DNA of 64,000 bases from Synaphobranchus kaupii (Eukaryota > Chordata > Actinopteri > Anguilliformes > Synaphobranchidae). The notes below the pieces were generated by a model. The model saw nothing but the letters and a program-made list of their open reading frames with translations. It did no database searches and was not told the DNA's origin. Positions 35,289 to 46,822 of this stretch are shown piece by piece. The translations under genes were made by a program, and so were the position numbers. Each line of letters opens with the position of its first letter. Within the stretch, counting starts at the first letter, position 1. The stretch is taken from assembly GCA_029718625.1 (NCBI GenBank), contig CM056376.1, forward strand, positions 118,405,906-118,469,905. Direction: 5' to 3'.

Positions 35289-38200
35289 GTAAGATCTTCT
35301 CCAGTGTGCACATCTGCACTGTCTGTCATCAGTGTGGCTAGTAAACCAAAAGCTTAAAAGGGTATTTCCGCCGAAAAAACATTAGCCTTATTTAACAGAT
35401 CAAGGCGTAACTAATTAAGTCTCTCTTTGCGGCTGGCCAAAAAAAAAGTATGTACTGAGATATCCGCATATAAAGTTAAAATTCTGGTAGAAATGACGTA
35501 TTCAAAAATGACGTATTCAAAATGACATATTCATATTATTGACAATATAAATTTTTTCCCTTTTCACAAACTGCCGAGCAGTTACGTGAGTCCACTCTCT
35601 GGAATGCTCAGGGGGTATGTGCTGTGAGCTGGATGAGCATTTGGGCGTTTGGGAGAGAGTCTCTCTCATCAACCCAAAGGGTGTTTTGAAGGTTCCATGA
35701 AGTTACGCCATTTCTGGGAAAAACCCAGAACAAGTGAACTGGAAAATGGGTCAAGGACACCGAACACAGAAGGGATACAGAAGTCCTGTATCAACAGTCA
35801 TAATTTGCCCATAGATCTAAGATGAAAATTCCTTGTGAATGCACTAAAGGAATTTTGTAATAGGCATAAGGCCTATTAAGAGAACTTTAAATATTGTGCC
35901 GAAGTGGCGTTCAAAGCCACGCCATCATGCACAAATGTATTTGAAAGAACGTATATACTCGCAAGCAACATTGCAAAATGATCATAAAGGCGAATACCAT
36001 TTATTTCCATTTAGTATGTCTCTGATTTTCACATTTGCCCGGAATTTATGTGAGTTTGTGGCTGGCGTTGGTCTGTTTATTTATTTATTTATTTATTTCG
36101 GCACGCATATAGTCACACTTCATCACAATTTCTGTAATATGCCCTGAACAAACACAGTACCTGCCGAAAAGGGATACGGGAAAAAGCAGACTGCTTATCA
36201 AAGTCCCGCCCCAATTCCCAAATCTAATTTGAATGTTCACATTAAACATTTGTTTAAAACAGATTATTTCGTATCACAACAGCATAGCTGAATTTGCTTT
36301 ATAACAAAACAGTCCGAGAAAGAAAAAATAAAATAAAATAAACAAAATAATAAAGTCCAAATAAGTCGAATTTAAATGTACATATCATACATTAGTCAAA
36401 ACAATTTGTTTCATTTCAACAGCAAACAGTCCAGAATATTGTTCAGATAATGTCCAAATAAATGTGTCCGTTTCTTCGTTTTTATGATGCTCGAGTGTCC
36501 CCTGCACCAGTGCCCACACGCCTGGTAGAGAATACCTTATCAATAGCGTTAAATGACCAGCTTAGAAGCTCCATCCTGAGCAGGTTGTGCTGCCGGTGTC
36601 TGATGTCTTGTGTTGCAAGATCCAAGATCCAAGTAATATGTTAGTAATATGTTGCATTCTGATACCCTTTGTCCCAATACTAGTGTAAACATGCAGAAAT
36701 CAGTGATTGACTTTAAGCTTTAATGAAGCACATCTGAAAACTATATTGTAATAGAGATTACATATATATTATCTCTTTCAGGATGCATAATTTATTGCTA
36801 AGTTATTAAATAGGCTTGTGCCATCGTGTGCAAGGCAGCATCGTCCCATCGAGCCCTCTAGCCATCGCCGATGGTCGATTCTATCGAGGGGGGCGGGGCT
36901 ATTGAACAGCGGGCCTTTTGCTTACTTATTATGGCATACCATTGCGAATTGTATTCACTATTTTGTCCAAATATAATAAAGAATAATATACAGCAGATGT
37001 CACGTCTATTCTATATTAGCTAGTAGAGGCTATTTATCTCACCTGGCCGCTGTCCAACGAGACGGTCAGCCCCACGGTCAGCGCTCAGGAGCTATAGTTT
37101 CCCTAAGCCTTTCTGCGCCCTCGTCTGTCTTATAGCAATTTGTTTCATTTTACTAATTTAATTTCATTTTGTGAAGAAGCTAGACTAGCAGTCATCACAT
37201 TCATTATCATTTTTGTCTTGTAGTGAGCGATTCACAAGATCCCCTTTATGCCGCGTGCCATCCCGCACAGTCCATCTCCATCTGCACGTAACTTCTCTCA
37301 CTTAGCACTATCAGGTTAGACCTTTTTATCTAACCTAATGTAATCAAAAATACATAATAATTTACCCTGAAACTAATTATTTTTATTGATAATCAGAAAC
37401 TATTTATAGCCTAAACCTATGAAATAAAGAGACAACAAGACCTATAGGCTTACGTTTGACTGAGATTTTTTTTCGTTATAGGGGACGAAGACATTCCGTG
37501 TATCAATATAGGAATATAGCGGCCACCTTTTCATCCAATCTAGTTTATTTCTCTGATAACATCTTTCATTAGTCTACAGTCAGATTGTACAATATTATGC
37601 TATATTTGTTTCCATGCCCCGAGTCCGACACCGGTAAGCTTGTTGTACTGTTAGAATAAAAAGGCTGTTGAGGGATATATGGCTACAGCTCACCACTCCG
37701 TAGCCTAAGCCTACACTCCATTCTAGACTGAACAATAGTTTATCAATAGCACTATTGAATACGAAATATAATTTGTTTAATTAGGCCTGAATGAAATTAT
37801 ATAGTTAGATGCACTGTGGTCTAACAGAAGGTAGGCTATCAGCGTGATTTTGCTCAACCCAGGTAAATTATGGCGCCGTTGCGCTGCATAGGCGATCACA
37901 TTTCAAAGACGCAGACAACACGTTGGTAGAGTAGAATGAGAGGCGAAATCTTTATTTTTATTTTAAGAATTAAAAAAAGAAAAATCGTCCAGGCATCGAC
38001 GAAGATAGCCATCGCCGATGGGTTCAACCATTGTCAATAGTCGATTCCATCGACCATCGTCCCAAGCCTATTATTAAATTGCTTTTATTTTAAGCCAGGC
38101 CCATGCTTTTCTCATCTCAGTGGCCTTATCGATCTCCCCTTTCAAGAGAATGCTAAAACGTTTAGGTCAACCTAAACCTTGGCATCTTTGAAACATTATA

Positions 38201-38373
38201 ACATCTCATTTTTTGAAACGCTGTATCATTTTTGACATGACAAAGCTGTATGAAAATCACATCCTCAGGAAGAACGCATCAGTGTGGTATTTTGCTGCAG
38301 TTTATGTTTTGCTGTGATTATCCTGTTTTTCCCTCCAAATTACTCTCTTCTTCTCTGGCCCCTTTCCCTTCAG
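35289..38373 (+). other. intron with a non-autonomous hAT element
   Basis: Intron of 3,085 bp. A 1,260-bp hAT-type element occupies 36811-38070, and a short (TTTA)n lies at 36075-36100. The remainder is AT-rich with no gene. Confidence 0.8.
36803..38078. mobile_element. non-autonomous hAT transposon with 8-bp TSD (TTATTAAA)
   Basis: Element 36811-38070 starts TAGGCTTG and ends CAAGCCTA (perfect 8-bp inverted ends, weaker similarity beyond). TTATTAAA flanks both sides (36803-36810, 38071-38078); an 8-bp duplication is diagnostic for hAT. Subterminal palindromes CCATCGCCGATGG occur near both ends (36862-36874, 38009-38021) and may be transposase sites. No transposase frame is visible inside the 1,260 bp. 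Confidence 0.88.
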
Positions 38374-38443
38374 TTCCAGGAAAAGGATGTCTGTCATCAT
38401 GCGAACTCCGTCCGGAAAGATACGCCTTTACTGCAAAGGGGCC
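38374..38443 (+). CDS. atp8a1: atp8a1 exon: N-domain ([13 protein letters not shown]...YCKGA)
   Basis: Seventy nt, phase 2 to 0: (S)[20 protein letters not shown] then KGA. KRMSV and the first part of KGAD are nucleotide-binding motifs; the Asp of KGAD is the first codon of the next exon. Acceptor CAG at 38371-38373, donor GTGAGT at 38444. No indel. Confidence 0.97.
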
Positions 38444-39593
38444 GTGAGTATTTCTCTTCAGGCAATGTGCTGGACAGCTGCAGCTTTACATCCACGGCGC
38501 CCAGTCCAGACCTGTATTCTAAAATGCACGCTTACATTCTACCAATAGTATGGGTGTTTGTGGCTGCCGTATACAAGTGATAACATATGCTCAAACGTGT
38601 GACTTGAATATTTGAAATGTGTGAGGAAGTCGTTCACAAAATTCAGTCAATGCATGTACTGGTAATGCATTGAAAGTGCGATACTTTCCACTTTAGTATC
38701 GCGCGCTGACATAATAGTGGTGTGCATTCACCAGTTTTGTGGTATTACACACTACCAAGTGCACAAGCACAGTGTGCAACAACATGTTTTTGAACATGGC
38801 CCTAGTCCTGGGAGGCCCCAGTACAGGTGGACTCATCTGCAAACCAGCATTTCTGTTTTATTAGAGATCTGAACAGGGCGTCCTAACCTTTGGCATGCAG
38901 TGCTGGAGGAGTGCTCTTTCTGTCCAAAATAAGAACAAACTCGACAGAGTAACTCCAATAGGTAGCAATATTTCAGGCATGCCCCTGGAGAGAATCACAG
39001 CCCTGTCCAAGCAGTACATCACTAGCTTGCAAGATACTGGCCTTTCCCATTCATAATTCCCAGAGCGCAAACTATTACCATCTGGCCGTAGATATCAAAT
39101 GCCCTAAACAAGGACACGGAGAACACTTGCCTCTTTTATACCTAAGATCCAACTCATCAACAAATGCTTTGATTGATGAATTGTTGATTATTGTATGAAA
39201 TATTTAGTGTCATATCGGCAAATTTCCTTTGTAATGTTTCTTTACTGTTGAACCTTAACTGTTGAATGTTGAATTGTCAGTCTTGTTTATGTCAATGCTT
39301 AGATTCTTGTGCAGAACAAATTGCCTTCAGGTCAATAAATGTTTAAATAATTAAGCATTCATTCATGCATTCACGTATTTGAAATGAATTAGTTCCAGAG
39401 AGCTAGAAACTGGCTGTACTGAGAAACAAGATTGGGCATATCGATTTAAGACCCTGTGCCTGTTTTGCTTCAGTGTTTACCTGGTGCTGTCGTTTCTACT
39501 TTGCATCCAGTTCTAGCTGGAGAAACCCCACATCTGTGGTCTAGAGTAGCCAAGGGCCATGTCAAAAGTGACTATCCTTCTCTCTCACTGCAG
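38444..39593 (+). other. intron with LINE remnant
   Basis: Intron of 1,150 bp. A decayed LINE ORF2 C-terminal piece lies at about 38904-39175. No other feature. Confidence 0.7.
38904..39175 (+). pseudogene. LINE ORF2 3' remnant (decayed non-LTR retrotransposon)
   Basis: One frame reads WRSALSVQNKNKLDRVTPIG, then PLERITALSKQYITSLQ, LLPSGRRYQMP and SFIPKIQLINK, with two in-frame stops (after SHS and after QMP). The order (basic linker, LLPSGRR-like motif, SFIPxxxxLxNK) is that of the tail following reverse transcriptase in many fish LINEs. The clade cannot be fixed from this piece. It is 5'-truncated, as usual for LINE copies. Confidence 0.6.
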
Positions 39594-39678
39594 GACACTG
39601 TCATCTATGATCGCCTGGCTGACTCTTCTAAATATAAAGAAATCACCCTTCATCACTTGGAGCAATTTGCCACAGAAG
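39594..39678 (+). CDS. atp8a1: atp8a1 exon: N-domain (DTVIYDRLA...EQFATE)
   Basis: Eighty-five nt, phase 0 to 1: DTVIYDRLADSSKYKEITLH then HLEQFATE. The first Asp completes KGAD. Matches ADTVIYDRLAETSKYKEIT. Acceptor CAG at 39591-39593, donor GTGAGA at 39679. No indel. Confidence 0.97.
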
Positions 39679-39687
39679 GTGAGACAC

Positions 39688-39691
39688 ACAC

Positions 39692-39725
<34 letters not shown>
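39688..39725. repeat. (CA)n microsatellite just after a donor site
   Basis: About 18 CA units starting 9 nt past the donor GTGAGA at 39679. CA-rich RNA near donors is a known binding site for hnRNP L. Confidence 0.9.
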
Positions 39726-39729
<4 letters not shown>

Positions 39730-40139
39730 CTGACTTTTTTATTTGGTATATTGCACATATGCTGTATATTTGTCTTACCGAAGGCTTGGGTAAAATAGTA
39801 CTGTAACTCCGACAGGCCTTATGTATAATATGGCTGCCTACTTACCATTATAGACATAGAATTACTAGAATTGACATATTTGATGAGCATTACAAAGTCA
39901 AAACCAATCTGCACACAGAGAGAGAGCTTGATTAGTTCAAAGCAGCTCCTTTCATTTAGATTTTAGAAGTAGAACATGCTTTCTGGTAAGTAAGCTCTCC
40001 CAGTGTATATACTCAGTACATTAACTGATATTTTCAATTGGAAGCCCAAGCAAGTAAATGTATATCTATGGCTGCAGTGGGCTGTCTCTACATAGAATCC
40101 AGCAAATCATGTTTGGCTCCGCCCCCTCCTTCTCCTTAG

Positions 40140-40279
40140 GGCTGCGTACGCTGTGCTATGCAGTAGCCGACATCTCGGAGGCATCGTACCAGGAGTGGGT
40201 GGAGGTGTACCACAGCGCTGCAACTGCGCTCCAGCATCGTGCATCGAGGCTGGAGGAGAGCTACGAGCTCATCGAAAAG
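40140..40279 (+). CDS. atp8a1: atp8a1 exon: N/P domain (GLRTLC...[10 protein letters not shown])
   Basis: One hundred forty nt, phase 1 to 0: (G)[19 protein letters not shown], then [20 protein letters not shown] and SYELIEK. Matches GLRTLCFAVAEIS through [10 protein letters not shown]. Acceptor TAG at 40137-40139, donor GTCAGG at 40280. No indel. Confidence 0.97.
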
Positions 40280-42596
40280 GTCAGGCCGCCACCCCGTCCC
40301 ACACGTACCCAAAAAATCCCATTCAAAAAATTCTAGTTCATAACCACGGCCCCACCCGCTGTCTTCTAGGACATGGGTCCCTAAACTTTCATCCCTCATT
40401 TCTCCCCGAAGCACACGCACACGCACACACGTGTGCATGCACAGGCACACATACGCAAAAACATACCTAACCATGCCCTTAGCATACTTATGGAGCCAGT
40501 AACTGTCATGTTCTTTAACCAAAATTGCTTTAAACCAAACAAACAGATCATATACATGTCAACACCACAGAGACATAACACTACTGCAGATACTGAATCA
40601 AGAAAGGCCACTTAGTAAGTCCTACATGGCCAGAATGTCATCCTTTCAGCTTAATGTAATAAAATCCCTTTTATACAGAGTCACACCCTTATTTAAAGTA
40701 CACTGACTGTACCAAGTGCTGAAAGATTATTTTGTTAACTCATAATAATGTGCCTGTGGTGAAGTGTCTTATCAGAGGACCTGTTGAAACACAGTGGTCC
40801 CCAGCGAGGTTATTCTCTGGCCGGCAGTGTGCAGTGTTTATATAGCATCATAGGGGCTCGCGGGTTTGAAACCCAGCTTCACCCCTGGAACGAGGCAACT
40901 CGCCTCAGTTGCCCCTTTCTTATAAATGGACAATACAGCTAGGGCAAGTCATGCCAGTTACCACCTCGGGCGACTGCAGAGCAAACAAGCTTCGTAATGA
41001 TTTATTTATTTGCTCGTCTCGCCGGTTTGACAAGAGCACAGCAATCACGGTGTGCGGCCAATTTACCACGCGCTTAACGGCAGGAGCGGCAAAGTAAAAG
41101 CTTTCGGAGCAGCTGCTGTGGCGACCTGCGGGCAGCCGTCCACAACCCTCGCCCCCAAACGACCTGACTAACGCGGGAGGCGAGCAGGGAGGCGAGCAGG
41201 GAATCCAGCGGCCGAAGGTTGTGAGTCCATACAGAGCCAGAGGGCACAATCGCATCCCTGTGACGTGCAGCGATTTCTCTCCAAAGTGCACGTCAAACAC
41301 AGGCAGCTGCGCTCATAAGTCACACGCGGGCGGAACCCACCAGTCCGAGCGGCCTGCCCCAACAAATGGACTCAATTAATTGACATGAAACATGCCTTAA
41401 TGGGAGAACTGCTGCACCTCTACCTTCCGGCCACTGGGTGGCAGCTGTGGACCGTGCTGAGGCAAACGTATGCAACACTGAACGAATTAACCCAATTCAA
41501 CTTTTAAGCATTCAGTTAACTTGCATAGCATTTAAAATGTCACCTTTCATTTAAACACAGGCAACATTTAAAAGATTTTCCCCTGTTAAGGTGATTGTTG
41601 GGTGAGTTTTTGAAATGATTTCAGAGCATTTAATGAAGTTCCAAATGCTGAAAGGACTTTTTGTGCTGTAAGGTTAAATCAGATTGTGTTTGTGCTCTGG
41701 CCTTTTACATAACATTTACAACTTAGCTTTGCAAGGGGTAATCATAATAATCCATAGTGATGGACAAATACCGACATAGATACGTACATTCATAGACACA
41801 GATACTTTATTAGCATTAACATTAGGGGAAATAGGTTCATCAACAGGAGCATTACAAGGAGCACAATATTGAAAAAAACGACAAAAAAATGGACAAAAGC
41901 ACAGTTATATCCAAAAGTGAATGTGGAAAGATAAAAAAGATATACATTTAAAGATATACATACGTTAAACTATATCAGTACATAAGTGGGGTGAAAGAGC
42001 ACTTTTAAGAGATATCCCGAGGTGTACTTTAGCACTTTAAGGGGAAAAGGCAGTTTCTCTGCAGGTGGCTCTGCTCTCCAGAGCCTTGTCAAATTCTGCA
42101 CTGCTCACAACACACTTGTGGCTCTGTTAGAGATCGCCAGCTTCCGGAGAAAAACACATTAGTGTGAACACACACGCCACGCAACCAAATGTGTTCATGT
42201 CTGTATTTTAAACTTAATTAAATTTTTTATTTTTATCAGAAGTCTCTCCAAATGTGGGAACCCCCCCCCCCCCCCCCGTTACCAACATTTTGAAGCCCCT
42301 TCACCCTCATAGTTTCTGTCCTTGTTCACCCCTCTTTCTCTTGTTTTGCTTAAATTATGTTTGAGGGGACACTACTTTGACACTACTTGCAGTTGTCTTT
42401 GGCATGTATACATAATTGGGACTTAAAACTTAACATTTCCTTGAAATATTGAGTAATCCTTTGAAAAAACCCACCCCTACAGCCCCAGGTGGGAGTTTCA
42501 TTGGGCCAAGCATTCACTAAAGCAATGCAAAGCCTAGTTATACTGTAGTTAGCCTGTTCCCGCCAAATGAACAGTGTGGCCTGTCTCTGTCTTTAG
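40280..42596 (+). other. intron
   Basis: Intron of 2,317 bp with a (CA)-rich patch (40408-40450), a possible tRNA-like SINE piece around 40845-40920 (box-B-like GGGTTTGAAACCC), a GC- and CpG-rich stretch at about 41000-41350, and a C homopolymer at about 42261-42278. No gene seen. Confidence 0.6.
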
Positions 42597-42735
42597 AACC
42601 TGCAGTTGCTGGGGGCGACGGCCATCGAGGACAAGCTCCAGGACAAGGTCCCAGAGACAATTGAGACCCTTATGAAGGCTGACATCAAGATTTGGATCCT
42701 GACCGGGGACAAACAAGAGACTGCCATCAACATTG
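42597..42735 (+). CDS. atp8a1: atp8a1 exon: P-domain ([10 protein letters not shown])
   Basis: One hundred thirty-nine nt, phase 0 to 1: [20 protein letters not shown], then [20 protein letters not shown] and ETAINI plus a split Gly. LLGATAIED and TGDKxET are P-domain motifs that position Mg-ATP. Acceptor TAG at 42594-42596, donor GTGAGC at 42736. No indel. Confidence 0.98.
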
Positions 42736-43315
42736 GTGAGCCACACCCACATTCCCCCAACTTCCTGCTTCGCTGTTCCCGCCTTTTAGGGTCAGCGAGG
42801 GAACTGTGATCCAGCAGCAGGTCTCTTCATTGCTTTTGAGTCAGTTCTTAAAACAGGCCCCATAGTTCCTTTCTGGGAATGACATTCATAACATGCATAT
42901 AAAGATATGTTTCTTATTGGCAGGCATGATATCATCGAAGAAAGCAGTCCTGAAAGGCTGGGTGGAGCTTAGCATAAATCTGACATCAGTTTGGTTATCT
43001 TATTTCTTTGATGCAGGATCTGCCGCTCTGAGCAGCTGGTCTGAGGCTGTGAGCTTTGCAGTTGACATCAAGGTTTAGCTGTGTAGTCCTTATTTTATTG
43101 GTCTCCCCACAAACTATGATATTTGTATTAATTTGTTAATATTATCATTTTAAATTTTATTTATATTTGTATAGTGCACATTGTGGCCTGTGATTGTAGT
43201 GACAAGACAGAATGTACACATTCCAAACTGGAACAATTGAATAAAAAAGGATTCTTAGGACAGTGTAAATTCAAATTTCCATTCACACTACAGGCTGTTC
43301 ACACTTATACATCCA

Positions 43316-43351
<36 letters not shown>
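43316..43351. repeat. (CA)n microsatellite
   Basis: About 17 CA units. Confidence 0.95.
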
Positions 43352-43355
<4 letters not shown>

Positions 43356-44033
43356 CTAGGCTAGTGTGTCCAGTGTGAGCTAGGGGTATATTGTTCATGT
43401 TAGCGCAGGGAGGTGGATGTGAATACGTGTAGTACACGGGTCTCCATTATCCGTGGAGAATGCGCTGACTATTAGCTCTCAGATGTGGGGTTATTAGCTA
43501 AATCACTAAAACCTGCCGGCCTAACACAGCCAAGGGCAGGAAAGACTGGTATTGAAAGGCCCCAGGGCCACCAACCGGCAGGCTGAATCAGCGCTTTGTG
43601 TTCTCCCTCAGAACCAACGTGCTGGCTGGGCCTGTGGGGGAATGTGTTTGTTCAGGTCCAACGCCCAAATGGGTCTCTCTGCGAACCGTCTCAATATTTA
43701 TTTTATTTTACTGCTTCCCCTGAAGCCCGGCGCACGTGTCTTGGTGGGTGGAGCTTCCAGCCCCATCCACCACCGGCGGCGCAGCCTTGAAAAAGGCCCA
43801 GCTTCAACAGGAAGGGTAGAAACGGGTAATCAGGGCCCAATAAGGGACCCAGAGTTGCTCAGGTAATCGCCATGAGTGCAAGCTCGGCCCTATAGCCCAG
43901 AATTACACTGGCAAATCAAGGGTATGTCATTCATCGACTATGATCATGAGTCTACAGAGGTAGGCCACAACTGATTTTGTGCCACCAGGGCATGATTGGC
44001 TGAATTCGGTCATGTGTCCTGAGGGTACTTGGC

Positions 44034-44399
44034 CAATTCCACGGTAACGGAATTACAATTCACAGAAATTTTGGCCTTAATTTTACTTGCTGTGGATAAG
44101 TCTTAGAGCCTAACTGATTGTAAAAAGCTTTATAACTTCAGATGATAAATTAAAAAAACTTCCTGCATGTGGAAGGGTCCAAGACCGAAAGAGCGTTGGT
44201 AACAGAATTACGGCAGAAAATTGTGTGTTATTTTAATTTTTTTCCTTCCACATGCAGGAAGTTTCCAATTTTTTATTTTGATATGATAGCAGGGGCATCA
44301 TCTGAAGTTATAAAGCTTTTCATAATCAGTTAGGCTTTAAGACTTATCCACAGCAAGTAGAATTAAGGCCAAAATTGTAATTCCGTTACCGCGGAATTG
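44034..44399. mobile_element. 366-bp foldback element / MITE (long hairpin)
   Basis: Arms of about 145 bp (44034-44178 and 44244-44399) are inverted copies: CAATTCCACGGTAACGGAAT at the left, ATTCCGTTACCGCGGAATTG at the right; inside, CTTGCTGTGGATAAGTCTTA and CTTCCTGCATGTGGAAGG are also matched. The loop is about 70 bp. The arms remain highly similar, so the RNA would form a strong hairpin. No coding capacity; superfamily not assigned. Confidence 0.88.
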
Positions 44400-45809
44400 C
44401 CGACTTCTGCATAAGTGCCCCTTTAACCATCGGAGCCTATAAATGAGTAGCTGTCATTAGTAAGCAATGCACCTCTCCATCAATCAGAACCAGCTCTCCT
44501 AATAGGCTGTGTGATTTATGAAGTGCAATATCATTGGCTATAATAATAATAATAACCATCATCATAAGCAGTCTTAATTGTAATCGTGCAATTTTATATC
44601 GCCATTCTATAAAACTCAAACCACTTTAGAGAAAATGAAAAGCAGGTACTCAAAACGGTAACCACAATGCAGCGAAACAGGAAATTAAAAATTGCGAAAA
44701 CGGCAGCAGTCGCAACCGGATAAATTACATTGCTGAGCACTTAAAAAAAATAATTAATGGGTCTGAAAACATGGCAGAAACCATAAAACCACAGTTTCAT
44801 TCATAAAAGGGGAAATGAAGTGTTATGTCATGTTCACTTTTCAAACTGACGACAAGTGTCGTTTCAGTACTTCCATGGCCTGTTATACAGACCCAAATGG
44901 TCGTCACAAGTTATTACAATCTAGAGAACTTTAGCGGGGACAATGCATTTATGAATCTTGGCCAAAAAGGGTAGGTTAGAAATAGGTTGATATTTTGGGA
45001 AATCGTGGTAAAGACTAAGGGCTCTATTTTTAGTGGTACAAACTTGTGATGCAGCAGTCGAAATGGAACATGCTACCCTGAATAACCGCTGCAGTGTTTA
45101 TTTTTAAAAAAATAATAATAAATTGTCAATTGCACACAAGTAGAACACAACAGTTAGGTGGCCGCAAAGGTTATTTTCCAATCTCCTATAAGATTATCAT
45201 TTGGACTTTCAAATAAATGACAAGCCAATTAATTCTATATAGTAGGTCTTTTTAATCATTGCACCGCTACTCTGCATAGTCAAAATGGAGTCCTAAAGAG
45301 TTTCTAAACTGTAGGAGCCAGGTGAGTTCATTCTAGGTCAGAATGTGTCTGGAGCATGACTCTCTCCCCTTACCCCCCCCTCACAGAAAACTGAGAAGAT
45401 TGGCTATTTGTTTTCATTATTTAAGTTAAATTGTCCAATTTTCGAGTCTAACAGGTAGGCACATTGCATATGGGTGGAGATGGGGTCAGGGCCTTGTGGT
45501 TCAGGAGGTTAGGGACACAGTTTCTATGCCTTGGTGAATATTTTGCCAAGGCCTCCCCTTTCTCCTCCCACATGCTGAAACCTCAACTGCCTGTTCATCC
45601 AGCTTTAAGATTTTACAGGCCAGAAAATCCCCAAGGAACAGCTATGCAAGGAAGAGAGGTGTAATTGGGCTGTAAAATTGTCGTGCGGCCGTGTTTCTGG
45701 ACTCATTTGGCCGGCTGTCAGGTACTGATGGTTCCTGGAAGGCTGCCATGCACCTGAAGTAAACACAGGATTTCTCAATCTCTTTCCCCTCTAGCCAGAG
45801 TCCCTCCCC

Positions 45810-45925
45810 GACTAATTACACAGGGGCAATAAAGGGAGAATTAGAGCAAGGTCTCTCGTCAGCCACCCTCCTGGGAATGAACAACCACAACCCTCTGGTT
45901 ACCACTACGCCATACTCCTGCACTA
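45810..45925 (-). mobile_element. tRNA-like SINE fragment
   Basis: Read on the minus strand: TGGCGTAGTGGTAACCAGAG (A-box-like) then GGTTGTTCATTCCC (B-box-like), the layout of tRNA-derived fish SINE heads. Short and diverged. Confidence 0.45.
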
Positions 45926-46757
45926 TATATTGTTGTTGTGTAATCCATTCAAAATTGGTTTGTTGGATGGTGGTATTACCGGGCCCAATGGGTGCACTTA
46001 GCCCTGAATGGAGAGGCCCATGAGGTGATAAATAAGTTCCTTTGGGGTGGGAAATATAGCGAGAGTTGTGTGTTTGACCCCGTCGATTATTAAAACTTCT
46101 TATGGGATCAATGTTCCCCTGTGTGTTCATGTGTCTGGCTGTCTACTTGTGCAATTTTCCTGAACATAATCAGCAATTGTCATTATCACTTACCAATGAA
46201 GAAGGTGTTAAAATAAGATTCAATCTTTGTCAAGGAGAAAGCATTTCCTTATTGTTTTTCATGAAAACGGCAGTGTATTGAAAAAATGGAAGCTGATTTC
46301 CAGGCCTGTGTCAAATATGTATTTGAAACACTTTAGCCCTTTAGTAACAACCCATAGTTTTGTCAATTTGAGTGTATGTTTTTGTATATAAATGTTTTTG
46401 TATATAATTTTGCTGTTGTCTTAAGTATTTAAAGTCTGCATTTGAACCACTCCTGGTGATTTGTAGTACTTTGAGGGACCAAGTCAACCAAAGTTCAAAC
46501 ATGTTTTGCTCTCAGCTCAGTATCTCTGTAACAAACAGTTCAAGCTGAACTGAATGTAGATGCGAGAAGAAAATGTCCTAGGCGTAAATTATTATTGAAC
46601 AGTAGGCCACACCCCCTTTTTGCTTTGATTGATTGGTCCCATGCCTCAGACATGCCTAATTCACTTTGTGTCCTGATTGGTCTGATTCCTTGGTCATCGT
46701 GGAAGCTCAAGCTGGTGGGCATGTCTGATTGGTCTGCTTTTCTTTCTGTTTCCATAG

Positions 46758-46822
46758 GGTACTCATGCAAACTGCTTACCAAGAACATGGGTCTGCTGGT
46801 GATAAATGAAGATTCACTTGAC
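46758..46822 (+). CDS. atp8a1: atp8a1 exon: P-domain (CKLLTKNMGLLVI)
   Basis: Sixty-five nt, phase 1 to 0: (G)YSCKLLTKNMGLLVINEDS then LD. Matches HSCKLLKKNMGMIVINEGSLD. Acceptor TAG at 46755-46757, donor GTGAGT at 46823. No indel. Confidence 0.96.

Larger units (their letters stand above)
42736..46757 (+). other. intron with foldback MITE and SINE piece
   Basis: Intron of 4,022 bp. Contains (CA)n at 43316-43351, a near-perfect long hairpin at 44034-44399, a tRNA-like SINE piece on the minus strand at 45810-45925, and repeated GATTGGTC motifs (46626-46735) before the acceptor. No gene seen. Confidence 0.7.

Noticed and set aside
40845..40920. Possible tRNA gene or SINE (GGGTTTGAAACCC)
   Set aside because: A B-box-like sequence is present but no foldable cloverleaf or clear A box could be traced.
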